Part shown: in pieces, positions 8,469-17,995 of the stretch
How positions within the stretch are numbered: position 1 is the stretch's first letter
Layout: each line of letters begins with the position of its first letter
From: JAIEPM01 sp964546815
GTDB lineage: Bacteria; Cyanobacteriota; Vampirovibrionia; Obscuribacterales; Obscuribacteraceae
Length of the DNA stretch: 64,000 bases
Reading direction: 5' to 3'
NCBI GenBank assembly: GCA_964546815.1
Contig: CAZJLR010000020.1
Location: forward strand, 1 to 64,000
Notes under the pieces: model-generated
What the model saw: only the letters and a program-made list of their open reading frames with translations
What the model was told of the DNA's origin: nothing
Database searches by the model: none
Made by a program: the position numbers and the translations under genes

Positions 8469-9266
8469 GTGCTCAAAATTTTCCAGACTGCGTTTTTCTC
8501 CTTAGTACTCACATTTTTGTTTTCACAACAAGCAGCTTTCTCAAGCGTTCGAACGCTAGTGCCACCAACGCCAGGACGATTCTTCACCCGAAGCCAATCA
8601 AGTACACACGCAAAACAACGAACAAGAAAACAAAAAATCTCAAGCTCAAAAATAAAGAAGACACAGCTGACACAAGCTCAACGTAACTTGATAAAAGAAG
8701 AATTTGCCAGTGGCGATGCAGCAAAAATAGATCCAGATCAGCTTGCAAATGCTGGAGTTTTCTCGCGATATTCGCTCAAAGGTGGAATATTCAAACGCAG
8801 ATCTGATGTTCGTTGCATAGTTATTCATTCAACTGAAACGGCAAGAGAAGCCAGTGCCAAGAACATTGTGAAAAGCTGGAATAACGCGGGTCGTAACCAT
8901 CCGGGGACACAATACATTGTTGACAGAGACGGCACCATTTACCAAACGGTGCACCCCTCATTAGGAACATTCCATGTTGATTCGTCAAAAACTCTTGCAG
9001 GAGTTAACAACGACAGCAGCATCGGTATTGAAATTGTAAGAACAGGATCGCAGCAATACACAAGCTCTCAATTGCACTCTGTGCCTTTGTTAGTGCACTA
9101 CTTGAAAGATCACTATTCCGTCAAACAAATTGTAGGTCACGGACAAATTCAGCCAAGTGACAGAAGCGATCCAGTTGGATTCGACTGGACTGCTTTTGGC
9201 AGCAAGCTGAAAGAACTCGATGCAAGCGAAATTGCCATCAAGAAGAGCAACTCCCGAGCAGGCTAA
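8469..9266 (+). CDS. Secreted N-acetylmuramoyl-L-alanine amidase (Amidase_2 fold)
   Basis: 265 residues. A signal peptide (about 1-25) is followed by a Lys/Arg/Ser-rich stretch to about 66 and an Amidase_2/PGRP-type domain from about 105. Likely zinc ligands are His120 (I-V-I-H-S-T), His224 (V-G-H-G-Q-I) and Asp234 (S-D-P), with the typical T-Q-Y-I-V-D-R-D-G core strand between them. The enzyme cleaves the amide bond between MurNAc and the stem peptide in the cell envelope. The GTG start has GAGG 8 bases upstream. A class A PBP gene follows 114 bp downstream, which fits a role in wall remodelling. Confidence 0.9.
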   Translation: MLKIFQTAFFSLVLTFLFSQQAAFSSVRTLVPPTPGRFFTRSQSSTHAKQRTRKQKISSSKIKKTQLTQAQRNLIKEEFASGDAAKIDPDQLANAGVFSRYSLKGGIFKRRSDVRCIVIHSTETAREASAKNIVKSWNNAGRNHPGTQYIVDRDGTIYQTVHPSLGTFHVDSSKTLAGVNNDSSIGIEIVRTGSQQYTSSQLHSVPLLVHYLKDHYSVKQIVGHGQIQPSDRSDPVGFDWTAFGSKLKELDASEIAIKKSNSRAG

Positions 9267-9380
9267 AATGGCTTAAAGAAGGGACTTTCGATTGCTTAAC
9301 GCAGACACTCCGAACACGCGGGAACGAAAACTTAGTCTTCCCGTCGTATTCGGCAGTTGACCCCAGCATAGCTTGCACTC

Positions 9381-11630
9381 ATGAATAAAATCGAGTCTCG
9401 TTTGCCGAAAAGGTTTTCGGCAAAAACTAAAGTAGCGCCTATACGTCCAATGCCATTAGGTGTTTTGGTCTCTCTATTCACGCTTGTGTTTTTGGTCGAA
9501 GGCCTCTTCTATGTCACCGCAGATGCAGTCGAGTATAACGCAGTAAAACTGCCAACACTTATACAGGAAGCACAAGGTATTGAACTGTACGACAGAAAAG
9601 ATCATTTTATCTGCACAATTCACGCTGATAAAGACTGCTGTCCCGTTCCACTTTCAAAAATATCAGTAAACCTTCGCAATGCTCTTGTCTCAACAGAAGA
9701 TCGTCGATTTTACCGCCACATGGGCATCGATCCTGTGGCAATAGCCAGAGCGTACATGGCAAACCGGAAGGCAGGTCGTGTGGTTGAAGGTGCTTCAACA
9801 CTCACACAGCAGCTTGTGCGCAATCTATATTTGGACAAAAACGATCGCTCTTACACAAGAAAAGCAAGAGAAGTCCTTATGGCTTTGAATGTAAATTGTC
9901 ATTACTCCAAAGCAAAAGTATTAGAAGCGTACCTCAATGAAGTCTATTTCGGCGGCGGAGTTTATGGCGCGGAAAGAGCAGCACAACACTATTTCAACAA
10001 ACACGCCAGCCAGCTTTCAATTCCTGAGTCTGCATTTCTCGTGGGGCTAATTAAGTCACCTACCACCCTTTCAGACCCCGACAATTTAGAACCAGCTCTT
10101 AAGCGACAACAAGTAGTCTTGAAAAATATGGAAGAAGAGGGCTATATCAATAAAGCAGAGCTTGAAAAAGCAAGCACGAGTAAACTGGCTTTCCAAAGCG
10201 GTCCTCATGCTTTACGCTATCCGCATTATATTGCATACGCCGTAGATGTGCTTAAGCGACAACTCGGTGACAGAATGTGGACACAGAGTTGGAAAGTTTA
10301 TACAAACCTTGATGTAGACGCACAAAAATTAGCCGAAAAAACGCTGAATGAATCTATCAAACACGCTCCAAAAGGTGTCGACCAAGCCGCGCTTGTGACA
10401 ACATCATTAAAAGACGGCGCGGTGCTGGCAATGGTTGGTGGCGTGGGCAAATATTCAGACTCACAGTTTAATCGTGCTATCGCTCCCCACACAGCTGGTT
10501 CTATTTTTAAGCCATTTGTGTACCTAACCGGTTTGATGCAAAATTTGCTTCAACCAGATACGCTGATAAACGACTCCCCAATCGAAATCACAGCAGAACA
10601 CGCCCCAAGCTGGAAGCCGAAAAATTTCGACGGAAAATATTTGGGCTGGATTCCAGTAAGAACAGCGCTTATGTTCTCACGTAACGCATGTGCAGTGAGA
10701 GTAGCCCAGGCAGTAGGCATAGATAGTGTTATCAGAACAGCGCATTCGGCAGGCATCACATCTCAGCTTCAAGCATACCCATCGTTAGCTCTGGGCTCAT
10801 GTGCTTTGACGCCTTTTGAAGTGAACAACGCCTATGCCACACTCGCTCGCGGGGGTATTTACTCAGCCCCGCAGCTTTTACGCAGCATCAAATTTAAAAA
10901 CGGGCAAGACTTCAGAACTTTTCAGCCAACTCAAAGCGCAAATTTTCAAAGCGAAGAAATATGTGAATTGAGAGATGTATTGCAAGATGTCGTAAGGCGC
11001 GGCACCGGGACTCTCGCTGCTCTGCCCGGAATTGCTGTGGCAGGAAAAACAGGAACCGCAGACAGTTCGAAAGACCTCTGGTTTGTCGGATTTACGCCAG
11101 ACACGGTGAGCACGATCTGGGGCGGCAATGACCAGAACAAGCCTATCAGCGACAGACATGCAACCGGCGGAACTGTCATGGCAAAAATCTGGCACGATTA
11201 CATGACTGCATTCTACAAAAACCACAAATCTCCCAAAGGTGAAACATTCATCGCCGCCAACCATGAGCTAATTAGAGAAACTCCGCAATATTCAGACAAC
11301 TATTTGCTTGCACATAGCGACAGCGACGACGCAAAAGCATCATCAAACGGTGAAGCAAACACAAATTCAAGCGAAACAAATCGCATTGCAAAATCAATTA
11401 AAGAAACTGGAATTGCTCGTGCATTTGAAATACAAAAACTCAATGCCCTGCAGCGCTATCAGGCTGCTGTTGCCCGCAATTTAGCCCAGCAAAATATGCT
11501 AGCTCACAATGCAGCCAACTCTCAGCAAAATTCGACAATGGAAATAGATGATGACTCGAACGACAATGAAGAGCAAAACAGCAATCATTCTAAAGCAAGC
11601 CTGGGCAATGCTTATCAAAACAGCTTCTAA
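9381..11630 (+). CDS. Class A penicillin-binding protein (transglycosylase/transpeptidase)
   Basis: 749 residues. A single membrane anchor lies at about 25-46. The GT51 glycosyltransferase domain has catalytic E106 in S-T-E-D-R-R-F, the G-A-S-T-L-T-Q-Q-L motif (137-145) and E-A-Y-L-N-E-V-Y-F-G. The transpeptidase domain has Ser374-x-x-Lys377 (with Ile where Thr is common), S-R-N at 433-435 and K-T-G-T at 556-559. It polymerises and cross-links peptidoglycan outside the membrane. The last 120 residues are an Asn/Ser/Gln-rich, low-complexity tail beyond the usual PBP1A end. The ribosome-binding site at ATG 9381 is weak. A repeat element follows 41 bp after the stop. Confidence 0.95.
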   Translation: MNKIESRLPKRFSAKTKVAPIRPMPLGVLVSLFTLVFLVEGLFYVTADAVEYNAVKLPTLIQEAQGIELYDRKDHFICTIHADKDCCPVPLSKISVNLRNALVSTEDRRFYRHMGIDPVAIARAYMANRKAGRVVEGASTLTQQLVRNLYLDKNDRSYTRKAREVLMALNVNCHYSKAKVLEAYLNEVYFGGGVYGAERAAQHYFNKHASQLSIPESAFLVGLIKSPTTLSDPDNLEPALKRQQVVLKNMEEEGYINKAELEKASTSKLAFQSGPHALRYPHYIAYAVDVLKRQLGDRMWTQSWKVYTNLDVDAQKLAEKTLNESIKHAPKGVDQAALVTTSLKDGAVLAMVGGVGKYSDSQFNRAIAPHTAGSIFKPFVYLTGLMQNLLQPDTLINDSPIEITAEHAPSWKPKNFDGKYLGWIPVRTALMFSRNACAVRVAQAVGIDSVIRTAHSAGITSQLQAYPSLALGSCALTPFEVNNAYATLARGGIYSAPQLLRSIKFKNGQDFRTFQPTQSANFQSEEICELRDVLQDVVRRGTGTLAALPGIAVAGKTGTADSSKDLWFVGFTPDTVSTIWGGNDQNKPISDRHATGGTVMAKIWHDYMTAFYKNHKSPKGETFIAANHELIRETPQYSDNYLLAHSDSDDAKASSNGEANTNSSETNRIAKSIKETGIARAFEIQKLNALQRYQAAVARNLAQQNMLAHNAANSQQNSTMEIDDDSNDNEEQNSNHSKASLGNAYQNSF

Positions 11631-11670
11631 TCTCGATCAAATCTCCCATTTCCCGCCACCACCTTTCCTG

Positions 11671-11770
11671 TAGGGGCGACGCCATGCGTCGCCCGGACCT
11701 TAAGCTGCGGTGCTCGCTTAGACAAGTTCGCTCTATAAAATTGCGGGCGACGCATGGCGTCGCCCTTAAA
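11671..11770. repeat. REP/MITE-like element, copy A (21-bp perfect terminal inverted repeats)
   Basis: The left arm at 11674-11694 and the right arm at 11745-11765 are perfect 21-bp reverse complements, separated by 50 bp. Each arm is itself nearly palindromic (gggcgacgc / gcgtcgccc). The left arm is preceded by tag, which matches the extended arms of the other copies. The interior (11700-11731) matches, in reverse orientation, 28 of 32 bases of the copy at 37195-37292. It sits between the 3' ends of two convergent genes and could also act as a bidirectional RNA hairpin. Confidence 0.85.
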
Positions 11771-11804
11771 GAGGGCGGGATGCTAGATGGACAAATCATT
11801 ATGA

Positions 11805-13160
11805 TTAGCCGCGAAGGACGTCTTTGATGATTTCGCGTCCGCGTCTTACGATGAGGTCTTTTCCGCCGCGCTCGTAGACTGCCTTGGCACGATCTACTAC
11901 GTTGGGCATTTTGATCTTCTTATAGGCGGGTAAGTGGTATGGGTCATTGCAAAAATTCATGAGCGGCTCGACAGCTTTACTCCAGCGATATGATTCAGCA
12001 AGCTTTTTTGAACCTTCGGAATATTGTTTAACGAGAGCGGGATCTTTCATGAGCTTTTCTATCGCTTCGGCCCATTTATCTGCATCTTTGTAGGGAAGAG
12101 CAATTCCGGCGCCCTGACGATCTATTTGTTCGGCAAGTTGATCTCCGGTTGAAGTAAGAATTGGCAATCCAGCCCAAAAATAATCGAGAATTCTTGTGCG
12201 GAATGAAAATCTTGTTTCAGGTAAATCGAAATGAGCTGAAACTGCAACATCGGCATCAAGCAAACAATTAACGCGCTCATCATATGGCGTCCATGATTCG
12301 GCAAAAAATACATTTTTGTTTAGCAGACCCAAATTCTCAGCGAGTGCCTTAGCCTTCACGGCCATTTGCATCAAGCCCACCTGTGGATTTGGTGATTGAT
12401 AGCCCATGAAATAGAGCTTCAACTGAGGATTATTTTGAGCAACCTTTCCGACAGCTTCAATCACAGTAAGTGGATCAAACCATTCCCAAATGCCACCACC
12501 CCAGAGCAAAACAAAGTCATCGGCGTTTATGCCGGGAACTTTTCCCCGAACACCACTTGCAGTTTTCACAGGCTGCTCATCAGGCAAACCGAATGGAACA
12601 ACATCAATCAATTTTCTAAAACTACCGTCAAAGCCGTACATCTCAGGACTCAAACGACCGATAGCGCAATATCTGCCGAGCCAATAATCAAGCTGTTTTT
12701 CAGAGGCACAAACAGAAAAATCTGCATTGATCATGTGCTTCTTCAAGACTTGATGCATCAAGCTATAACTTGCCGATGCACTGGTGCTATCTACTTTGTA
12801 TTGAGCAAGAATTGCAAGCAAAAATGGATCATATAGATCGATGACCAAATATTTGTCGAGTTCCGCCAGACGAGGGTAAGGCTTCAGTACATTTGCCTGA
12901 ATAAAAATGATGTCCTGGTTTTGCGCCAGAGTATATAACTGCGACTTGCTGGCATGGCAATACAGCTTGAAATTCTCATTGTCTTGCTTGCAGAGCTCAG
13001 CACCGCTTTTGAAGTCTGTGGCTTGAGGTGAAAATACCGTAACCTCGTGCTGCCTGGACAACTGCTTTGCGATTTCGACGCAGCGAATCGCCGGACCCGC
13101 CATCTTCTTAGAGATGGGCTCAAGAGTAACCAGCAAAATTCGGCGACTAAAATTGGACAA
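11805..13160 (-). CDS. Glycosyltransferase, GT-B fold (GT4-like)
   Basis: 451 residues. The N-terminal half starts with I-L-L-V-T-L-E-P and a glycine-poor nucleotide-sugar fold. The C-terminal half carries the features of family 1/GT4 enzymes: L-L-W-G-G-G-I-W at about 220, Y-F-M-G-Y, and D-Y-F-W-A-G-L-P-I-L-T, where the sugar-nucleotide-contacting glutamate is replaced in this context. A lysine/arginine-rich tail ends the protein. It probably adds a sugar in a surface polysaccharide pathway. Donor and acceptor are unknown. It is divergent from the GT2 gene at 13508, so the two may serve one surface glycan. Confidence 0.8.
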   Translation of the reverse strand: MSNFSRRILLVTLEPISKKMAGPAIRCVEIAKQLSRQHEVTVFSPQATDFKSGAELCKQDNENFKLYCHASKSQLYTLAQNQDIIFIQANVLKPYPRLAELDKYLVIDLYDPFLLAILAQYKVDSTSASASYSLMHQVLKKHMINADFSVCASEKQLDYWLGRYCAIGRLSPEMYGFDGSFRKLIDVVPFGLPDEQPVKTASGVRGKVPGINADDFVLLWGGGIWEWFDPLTVIEAVGKVAQNNPQLKLYFMGYQSPNPQVGLMQMAVKAKALAENLGLLNKNVFFAESWTPYDERVNCLLDADVAVSAHFDLPETRFSFRTRILDYFWAGLPILTSTGDQLAEQIDRQGAGIALPYKDADKWAEAIEKLMKDPALVKQYSEGSKKLAESYRWSKAVEPLMNFCNDPYHLPAYKKIKMPNVVDRAKAVYERGGKDLIVRRGREIIKDVLRG

Positions 13161-13507
13161 GCTTAGTATTCTCCAAGCTAGACTAAATGTTTTCGACCCG
13201 ATGCCTAATTATAAGCAAACCAGTCGCACAGGTCGCAGGTTGAAAGCCAACAGCAAGCAATGAACGCAGTAGAAAGCCAATTCAAACAAGGCTTCTAGAG
13301 CCGCTGGGCAAGACATCTCAGCGTTATGACCTTAGAAGACTACAGTCGTGATATTTCTACACGCCAACAATTGCCTCCACAAGCAGGAGTGAATATTTGC
13401 GGCTGTTCTGATTGCTTGAAACCTTATACACAGATAATCCTATTGACATTTCAGGTACTAATCGTGCTTCGTCTGCTATGCTCCTGAATCTGTTTCCAGG
13501 TAGAGTC
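13161..13507. other. 347-bp intergenic region between two divergent glycosyltransferase genes
   Basis: No gene, strong hairpin or repeat seen. The reading frame of the downstream gene stays open back to a TTG at 13412, but no ribosome-binding site precedes that codon. Promoters for both divergent genes should lie here; I could not pick a convincing -35/-10 pair. Confidence 0.35.
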
Positions 13508-14578
13508 ATGGAATCTTCAGTGCAGTTAAGCAAACCGAAAACACCGACGAGCACAATGGACGCCAACAGCAGCAGCACGCCTTGCCAAAAGGGTCTCGTA
13601 AGCGTCGTAATTCCAAATTGGAACGGGAAGAAATTTCTCCAGGGTTGCCTTGATTCACTAGTTGCAAGCGACTATGCACTTATTGAAGTGGTAATGGTCG
13701 ACAATGGCTCGCACGATGGGTCAGTAGAGTTTCTTGAAAGCAATTACCCGCAAATAAAACTGGTCAAATTTGCCCAGAACACAGGTTTTAGCGTCGCGGT
13801 AAATGCCGGCATTCGCAATTCAAGCGGCGAATTCATTGCCTTGTTAAACAATGACACAGTCGTTGAGGCAAACTGGATCAGCGAAATGGTTGCGGCGATG
13901 CGAAAGCATCCTGAAATTGGTTCAACCGGATGCAAAATGCTCGGTTATGACGATCGCACTCTTCTTGATGGAGCCGGAGATGGCTACAGAAGAGGCGGAT
14001 TACCCGGTCGCATTGGACATCGCGAGAAAGACAAAGGTCAATTCGACCAGGAAAGATATATTTTGGGACCATGCGGCGGCGCAGCACTCTACAGGCGCAG
14101 CATGCTTGATGAAATTGGCTTATTTGATGAAGACTACTTCGCCTATCTCGAAGACGTTGACATAGGGCTGCGCGCACAAAGCGCAGGGTACAAATGTTTG
14201 TACGTTCCAACTGCCATTATGTACCACCTCGGGTGCGGCACCACTGGCAGTGGCTACCATCCACTGGTGGTCAGACTGTCGGCGCAGAACAACTGGAATA
14301 CAATCGTAAAAAATATTCCACTGGCTTTGCTCATCAAATTTATGCCGCAGATAATTTACTGGCAGGCATTTTATTTTGCAGTTGTTATTGTCAGAGGCGG
14401 ACAGGTTATACCCTGGTTGCAGGGCAGCTGGAGAGCTTTGATGCTCTCACCAAAAATGCTCAAAAAACGAGCGCAAATAAACAAATTGCGCCGAGTACCA
14501 CACTCATATATGGAAGAGATTATTGTACGTTCAGAAAACGAACTTGCAGAATCACGCCAACGTCTAATAAGTCAGTAA
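13508..14578 (+). CDS. GT2-family glycosyltransferase (rhamnosyltransferase-like)
   Basis: 356 residues. The GT-A domain begins at about residue 30 with V-S-V-V-I-P-N-W-N-G, then V-D-N-G-S-H-D-G-S, A-L-L-N-N-D-T-V (the nucleotide-binding acidic motif) and G-P-C-G-G-A-A-L-Y-R-R. F-D-E-D-Y-F-A-Y-L-E-D-V-D supplies the likely catalytic base, as in WbbL/rhamnosyltransferase-like members. A hydrophobic segment near the C-terminus (about 275-305) suggests membrane association. I chose ATG 13508 because AGG-rich sequence lies 7 bases upstream; ATG 13478 and TTG 13412 lack such a site. Sugar and acceptor unknown. A strong hairpin follows the stop. Confidence 0.88.
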   Translation: MESSVQLSKPKTPTSTMDANSSSTPCQKGLVSVVIPNWNGKKFLQGCLDSLVASDYALIEVVMVDNGSHDGSVEFLESNYPQIKLVKFAQNTGFSVAVNAGIRNSSGEFIALLNNDTVVEANWISEMVAAMRKHPEIGSTGCKMLGYDDRTLLDGAGDGYRRGGLPGRIGHREKDKGQFDQERYILGPCGGAALYRRSMLDEIGLFDEDYFAYLEDVDIGLRAQSAGYKCLYVPTAIMYHLGCGTTGSGYHPLVVRLSAQNNWNTIVKNIPLALLIKFMPQIIYWQAFYFAVVIVRGGQVIPWLQGSWRALMLSPKMLKKRAQINKLRRVPHSYMEEIIVRSENELAESRQRLISQ

Positions 14579-14595
14579 AGGTGTCCCGCGACAAT

Positions 14596-14626
14596 GGGCG
14601 GCGTCACAGTGTGGCGCCGCCCTCTT
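14596..14626 (+). terminator. GC-rich hairpin terminator after the GT2 gene
   Basis: A 12-bp stem with one G-U pair (14596-14607 with 14611-14622) closes on a 3-nt loop and is followed by tcttt. It lies 18 bp after the glycosyltransferase stop and 34 bp before the next start. It probably separates that gene from the TPR kinase gene. Confidence 0.65.
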
Positions 14627-14659
14627 TAATCAGACGGATGAAATCTGCAGGATAACCCG

Positions 14660-16588
14660 ATGAACCAGGAAGCCGACAAACTCGTTGGTGCAAGACTTCA
14701 AAACCGTTTTGACATTATTTCAATACTTGGAACAGGCGCCAGCAGCACCGTATACAAAGCAAATCACTTGCTTTTAGATCAACTTGTCGCCATAAAGGTT
14801 CTGCATTCCAGTCATTGTGACTCACAAACATCACAGCAACGGTTTCAAAAAGAAGCAAGCGTACTCAACTCGTTTAAGCATCCAAACATTGTGCGTTTTT
14901 TTTCTTATGGCAACACAGACGACGGCCGTAATTTCATGGTGCTTGAATTTCTAGAAGGAAAAACACTGGCTCAAATCCTGAAAGAGAAAGAGGCCTTAAC
15001 AGTCGAAGAAGCCATGCCGATATTCAAGGACGTCTGCAATGGTCTTTCTTACGCACACGAACACGATGTGATTCACAGAGATCTTAAGCCTGGAAATATC
15101 ATCAATGTAAGCGGCGAAGACAACAAAACACTGAGCAAGATATTGGATTTTGGTGTGGCAAAAACCCCATCTGAAGACCTCAGCATGACTAAAACCGGCA
15201 CACTTATCGGCAGCGCTAATTATATGAGCCCAGAGCAGTGCAGCTCAAAAGAACTCGGCAAAACCACCGACATTTATTCAATGGGATGCCTGATGTACGA
15301 AACGATGGTCGGCAGCGCACCCATGCAAGCCGAAAGCGACCTGCTTACGATGAGCAACCATTTGAATAAAACAGTCAAAAACGTACCTGCTAAACACGGT
15401 ATTTCTCGCGAGCTCGAACGAGTTATTTTAAGATGCCTTGAGAAAGATCCGAAAAAACGGTTTGGCAGCAGCAACGAATTACTGAGTGCGCTAGAGGCTG
15501 CCGAGGGAACACCAATTGCCAGAGCACCCAAGCACAAAGGCATGCTCATTGGTCTTGCCTGCGGCTTTGTTGCGATTTTGATAACGTCGGCAGGTTTTAT
15601 TGCCGGCAAAAAGAATAACGACCTTGCAAAAGTAGATAAGAAACAAAGCGAGCATCAACTAAGGTTACTTAAGCTAAGGAAAACAAAACGCCCAGAGCCA
15701 GAACACAACCTTGAAGGACTCAAATTGCTGGATGACTGGATCGAGGCCAATGTTGTTTTAAAAAATATGGAACCTGTTCAACTATGGAAGGCATATCACG
15801 ATGCCAGCTCGATCAGGGCAGAACTAGGTATAGAAGAACTGAGCCCAAAGGGTACGAAAATTGAGCAGCTTTTAAAACAGAAGATCGCTTCATTGAAAAG
15901 ACTAGACCCTACCGAGTCCGAATCAAAGAATGTAGAAAAGGATCTTGGAGATTTGCAATGCTTGCTAGGAGAGAAAGAAGCAGCAACGGCAACCTATAAC
16001 GCGCTTCTGATGAAGAGACCCAATGAAGACAATGAAGCTTACCTGCAGCGACAGGCAGACGTTTATGCAAGTTTGATTGCAATAGACTGGTCCAATAGGG
16101 ACTTCAAACAGCTATTAAAGCATCTGGAAATTCGAGAAAAAGCTCTGCAAGAAATCGAAGACCAAGAAACACTCATAGCACTTTACATAAGCCGCGCTAG
16201 CGTTTATCGCGAACTTGGAGAAAGCGCAGAAGCAAATAAAGAAGCACAAAAAGCCCGAAACGGATATTTAGAGCTGGAAAAAAGAGACCACAGAGATGCT
16301 ATGGAACGAGCTGGAGCCTTAATGCATTTGCTTAATCAAATAGGCGAAAGCAAGCAGGCTGTCGAAATAGCTCAGCTAGCCTTAAAAGACTGGGACGACT
16401 CAGGCAGCTACAGTGTTTACGCAACGAATGCTCTACTCGAAATGGCGTTAGCATACAAACAGCAGGGCAATCAAAAGAAAGCCGGAGAAATTTTCGAAAA
16501 ATTGGTCATTTATTTGAAGTCAAAGAATCACTTCGAACAGAGCAGGGAGATGCTGCGGCAAACTCAAGTTGTATTGAATAAAGCTTAG
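14660..16588 (+). CDS. Membrane serine/threonine kinase with C-terminal TPR region
   Basis: 642 residues with the same plan as the kinase at 5167. The kinase domain spans about 15-285, with a glycine loop at 24-29 (GTGASS, less glycine-rich than usual), K46, H-R-D-L-K-P at 139-144, D-F-G at 163-165 and S-P-E near 190. One membrane helix lies at about 294-316. The outer part is alpha-helical with TPR-like pairs to the end. AGGATAA upstream supports ATG 14660. No dedicated secreted partner sits beside it; the preceding gene is a glycosyltransferase behind a terminator. Ligand and substrates are unknown. Confidence 0.92.
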   Translation: MNQEADKLVGARLQNRFDIISILGTGASSTVYKANHLLLDQLVAIKVLHSSHCDSQTSQQRFQKEASVLNSFKHPNIVRFFSYGNTDDGRNFMVLEFLEGKTLAQILKEKEALTVEEAMPIFKDVCNGLSYAHEHDVIHRDLKPGNIINVSGEDNKTLSKILDFGVAKTPSEDLSMTKTGTLIGSANYMSPEQCSSKELGKTTDIYSMGCLMYETMVGSAPMQAESDLLTMSNHLNKTVKNVPAKHGISRELERVILRCLEKDPKKRFGSSNELLSALEAAEGTPIARAPKHKGMLIGLACGFVAILITSAGFIAGKKNNDLAKVDKKQSEHQLRLLKLRKTKRPEPEHNLEGLKLLDDWIEANVVLKNMEPVQLWKAYHDASSIRAELGIEELSPKGTKIEQLLKQKIASLKRLDPTESESKNVEKDLGDLQCLLGEKEAATATYNALLMKRPNEDNEAYLQRQADVYASLIAIDWSNRDFKQLLKHLEIREKALQEIEDQETLIALYISRASVYRELGESAEANKEAQKARNGYLELEKRDHRDAMERAGALMHLLNQIGESKQAVEIAQLALKDWDDSGSYSVYATNALLEMALAYKQQGNQKKAGEIFEKLVIYLKSKNHFEQSREMLRQTQVVLNKA

Positions 16589-16600
16589 GCAATCGCAAGA

Positions 16601-17254
16601 CTAGCCTTCTTTGGGCGTTTCTCTTGCTGCATTAATATCCAAAAACTCAAGACTTCTTTCAAACTCATCGCCGGCTTCTTGAATTTGCAGATAAGCATTG
16701 TCCATCAGTTCGCGCGCGCGAACAAGTTTGCGCAACTGCAGTTGCTCTAGCGAAAGCTCCAACTCTTGAGTTATAGATTCACAGGCTGCCAGCATTTTTT
16801 CCACAGTTCGAATCGATTGATCAATTCTGTGGTCATCACCTTGAGACCTGCAAGGTTGGCATACACCCAAAATGTCAAAGCGACTGTGCTTGTATTCATA
16901 TCCTTTGCGGTCAGCAACAGTTTTGCCAAAGCCTCTAATTAAATCGTCTTCGAATTCAATTGTGAGACCGCACTTAACACATATAAGATGATCGTGGTCA
17001 TGTCCACCGTCCGAGGCCTCATAACGCCGACCGTGCTCACCGGATAGCGCCTGCACCTGTCCCTGCACCGAAAGGTTGTTCAAAGTTCGGTATACCGTAG
17101 ATAAACTGACTTTGAGCCCTTGCTCCTTAGCCATTTTGAAAACTTCGGGCGCTGTCAAGTGAACACCACGAGGCAATCCTTTTATAAAGGACTCAAGTGA
17201 CTCTTGAACCTGACTATGCCGTGTCTTGATTAATAGCTCGGCGGACTCGTCCAT
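16601..17254 (-). CDS. Fur-family metal-dependent transcriptional regulator
   Basis: 217 residues. An N-terminal winged helix (about 10-80) carries the typical S-L-S-T-V-Y-R-T-L recognition helix. The hinge has the H-D-H-D-H cluster (85-89) used for regulatory metal. Structural zinc cysteines are C92-x-x-C95 and C132-x-x-C135. About 75 helical residues (140-217) extend beyond normal Fur length (about 140-150) and have no recognised function. Sequence alone does not separate Fur, PerR and Zur; the D-H-D-H hinge fits any of them. It is divergent from the Tad pilus operon across 486 bp. A regulatory link to that operon is possible but not shown. Confidence 0.9.
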   Translation of the reverse strand: MDESAELLIKTRHSQVQESLESFIKGLPRGVHLTAPEVFKMAKEQGLKVSLSTVYRTLNNLSVQGQVQALSGEHGRRYEASDGGHDHDHLICVKCGLTIEFEDDLIRGFGKTVADRKGYEYKHSRFDILGVCQPCRSQGDDHRIDQSIRTVEKMLAACESITQELELSLEQLQLRKLVRARELMDNAYLQIQEAGDEFERSLEFLDINAARETPKEG

Positions 17255-17740
17255 ACATCTTCTTACTTAAAGCCAATGACAAAAAGATATCAGGCTTCGT
17301 TCAACTTTGCATATCTCTCCAAAATGCCACAGCTCTTGCTTTTGGGCGAAAAGCGCCCGCTTTTAGAGACACAATCGTCTCAAAAGTCTAGAAAGTTTTG
17401 AGAAAAGAATCGAGCTTATTGAGAATCTTCGCACGAAAAAGACATGCAAAACCGACATTCCAAGAGCATTTTTGCCCCGAATTATTTCAATTTTGAAGCC
17501 CCACAATCCTTGCTAGACAATGCTTTCAAAATTGACAGGAGCTAAATGGTAAAGATGAACAGCTGTTAATTGACAGTGAGCAGGTTCCGATCTACTCTAA
17601 GCTCACTTGTTGAGAATAGTTTGCAGCAATCAAGGAAGCGAATGACTTGAGCTGTCATAAACAGAATTTAGTTTTTGTTCTTAGTTCGCAAGCATTAGTA
17701 CAGTCAAATCAAATAAATAGTTTCAACTGGAGGAATTCAA
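17255..17740. other. 486-bp intergenic region between the Fur-family gene and the Tad operon
   Basis: No gene seen. It contains two small hairpins (17344-17348 with 17354-17358; 17378-17385 with 17396-17403), a strong promoter for the pilin operon at 17570-17598, and a second TTGACA at 17532 without a matching -10. No Fur box could be matched to the consensus. The distance from promoter to the pilin start implies a leader of about 135 nt. Confidence 0.5.
17570..17598 (+). promoter_or_regulatory. Sigma-70-type promoter of the Tad pilus operon
   Basis: A consensus -35 (TTGACA, 17570-17575) and a -10 (TACTCT, 17593-17598) are separated by exactly 17 bp. They lie about 140 bp upstream of the Flp pilin start. 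This is one of the two best promoters visible in the window. Confidence 0.7.
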
Positions 17741-17968
17741 ATGCGTAGTCGTCGTAATAAAAAAGGCCAAAGCATGATTGAGTATGGCATTGGCATCGGC
17801 TGTGTAGCCGCAGTTTGCATGGTAGTGATGGGCGGACTCGGTCACGCTGCAGCTGACATCACAAATTCAGTTTTGACTTCCATCAACGACTCGGATGACC
17901 AGGTTTCAGATCCGGGCACCATCTTCAGCGGCGGCTTGCAGGGCACCACACCTTGGGTTCTTAAGTAA
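17741..17968 (+). CDS. flp: Flp/Fap-type pilin (Tad pilus major subunit)
   Basis: 75 residues. A short basic leader (M-R-S-R-R-N-K-K-G) ends at a glycine before Q-S-M-I-E-Y, the type IVb prepilin cleavage site with the conserved Glu at +5. A hydrophobic helix of about 20 residues follows, then a small hydrophilic tail. It would be cleaved by a prepilin peptidase and assembled into the thin Flp filament used for adhesion. TGGAGGAATT gives a strong ribosome-binding site. It is the first gene of the operon, followed by a perfect 12-bp hairpin that may let pilin mRNA outnumber the rest. Confidence 0.9.
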   Translation: MRSRRNKKGQSMIEYGIGIGCVAAVCMVVMGGLGHAAADITNSVLTSINDSDDQVSDPGTIFSGGLQGTTPWVLK

Positions 17969-17995
17969 GCTCGGCTCACTAACTGACAAAAGAAC

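Noticed and set aside
17344..17403. Two hairpins as terminators between the Fur-family and pilin genes
   Set aside because: Both genes diverge from this region, so no transcript ends here, and the T-tracts are poor.
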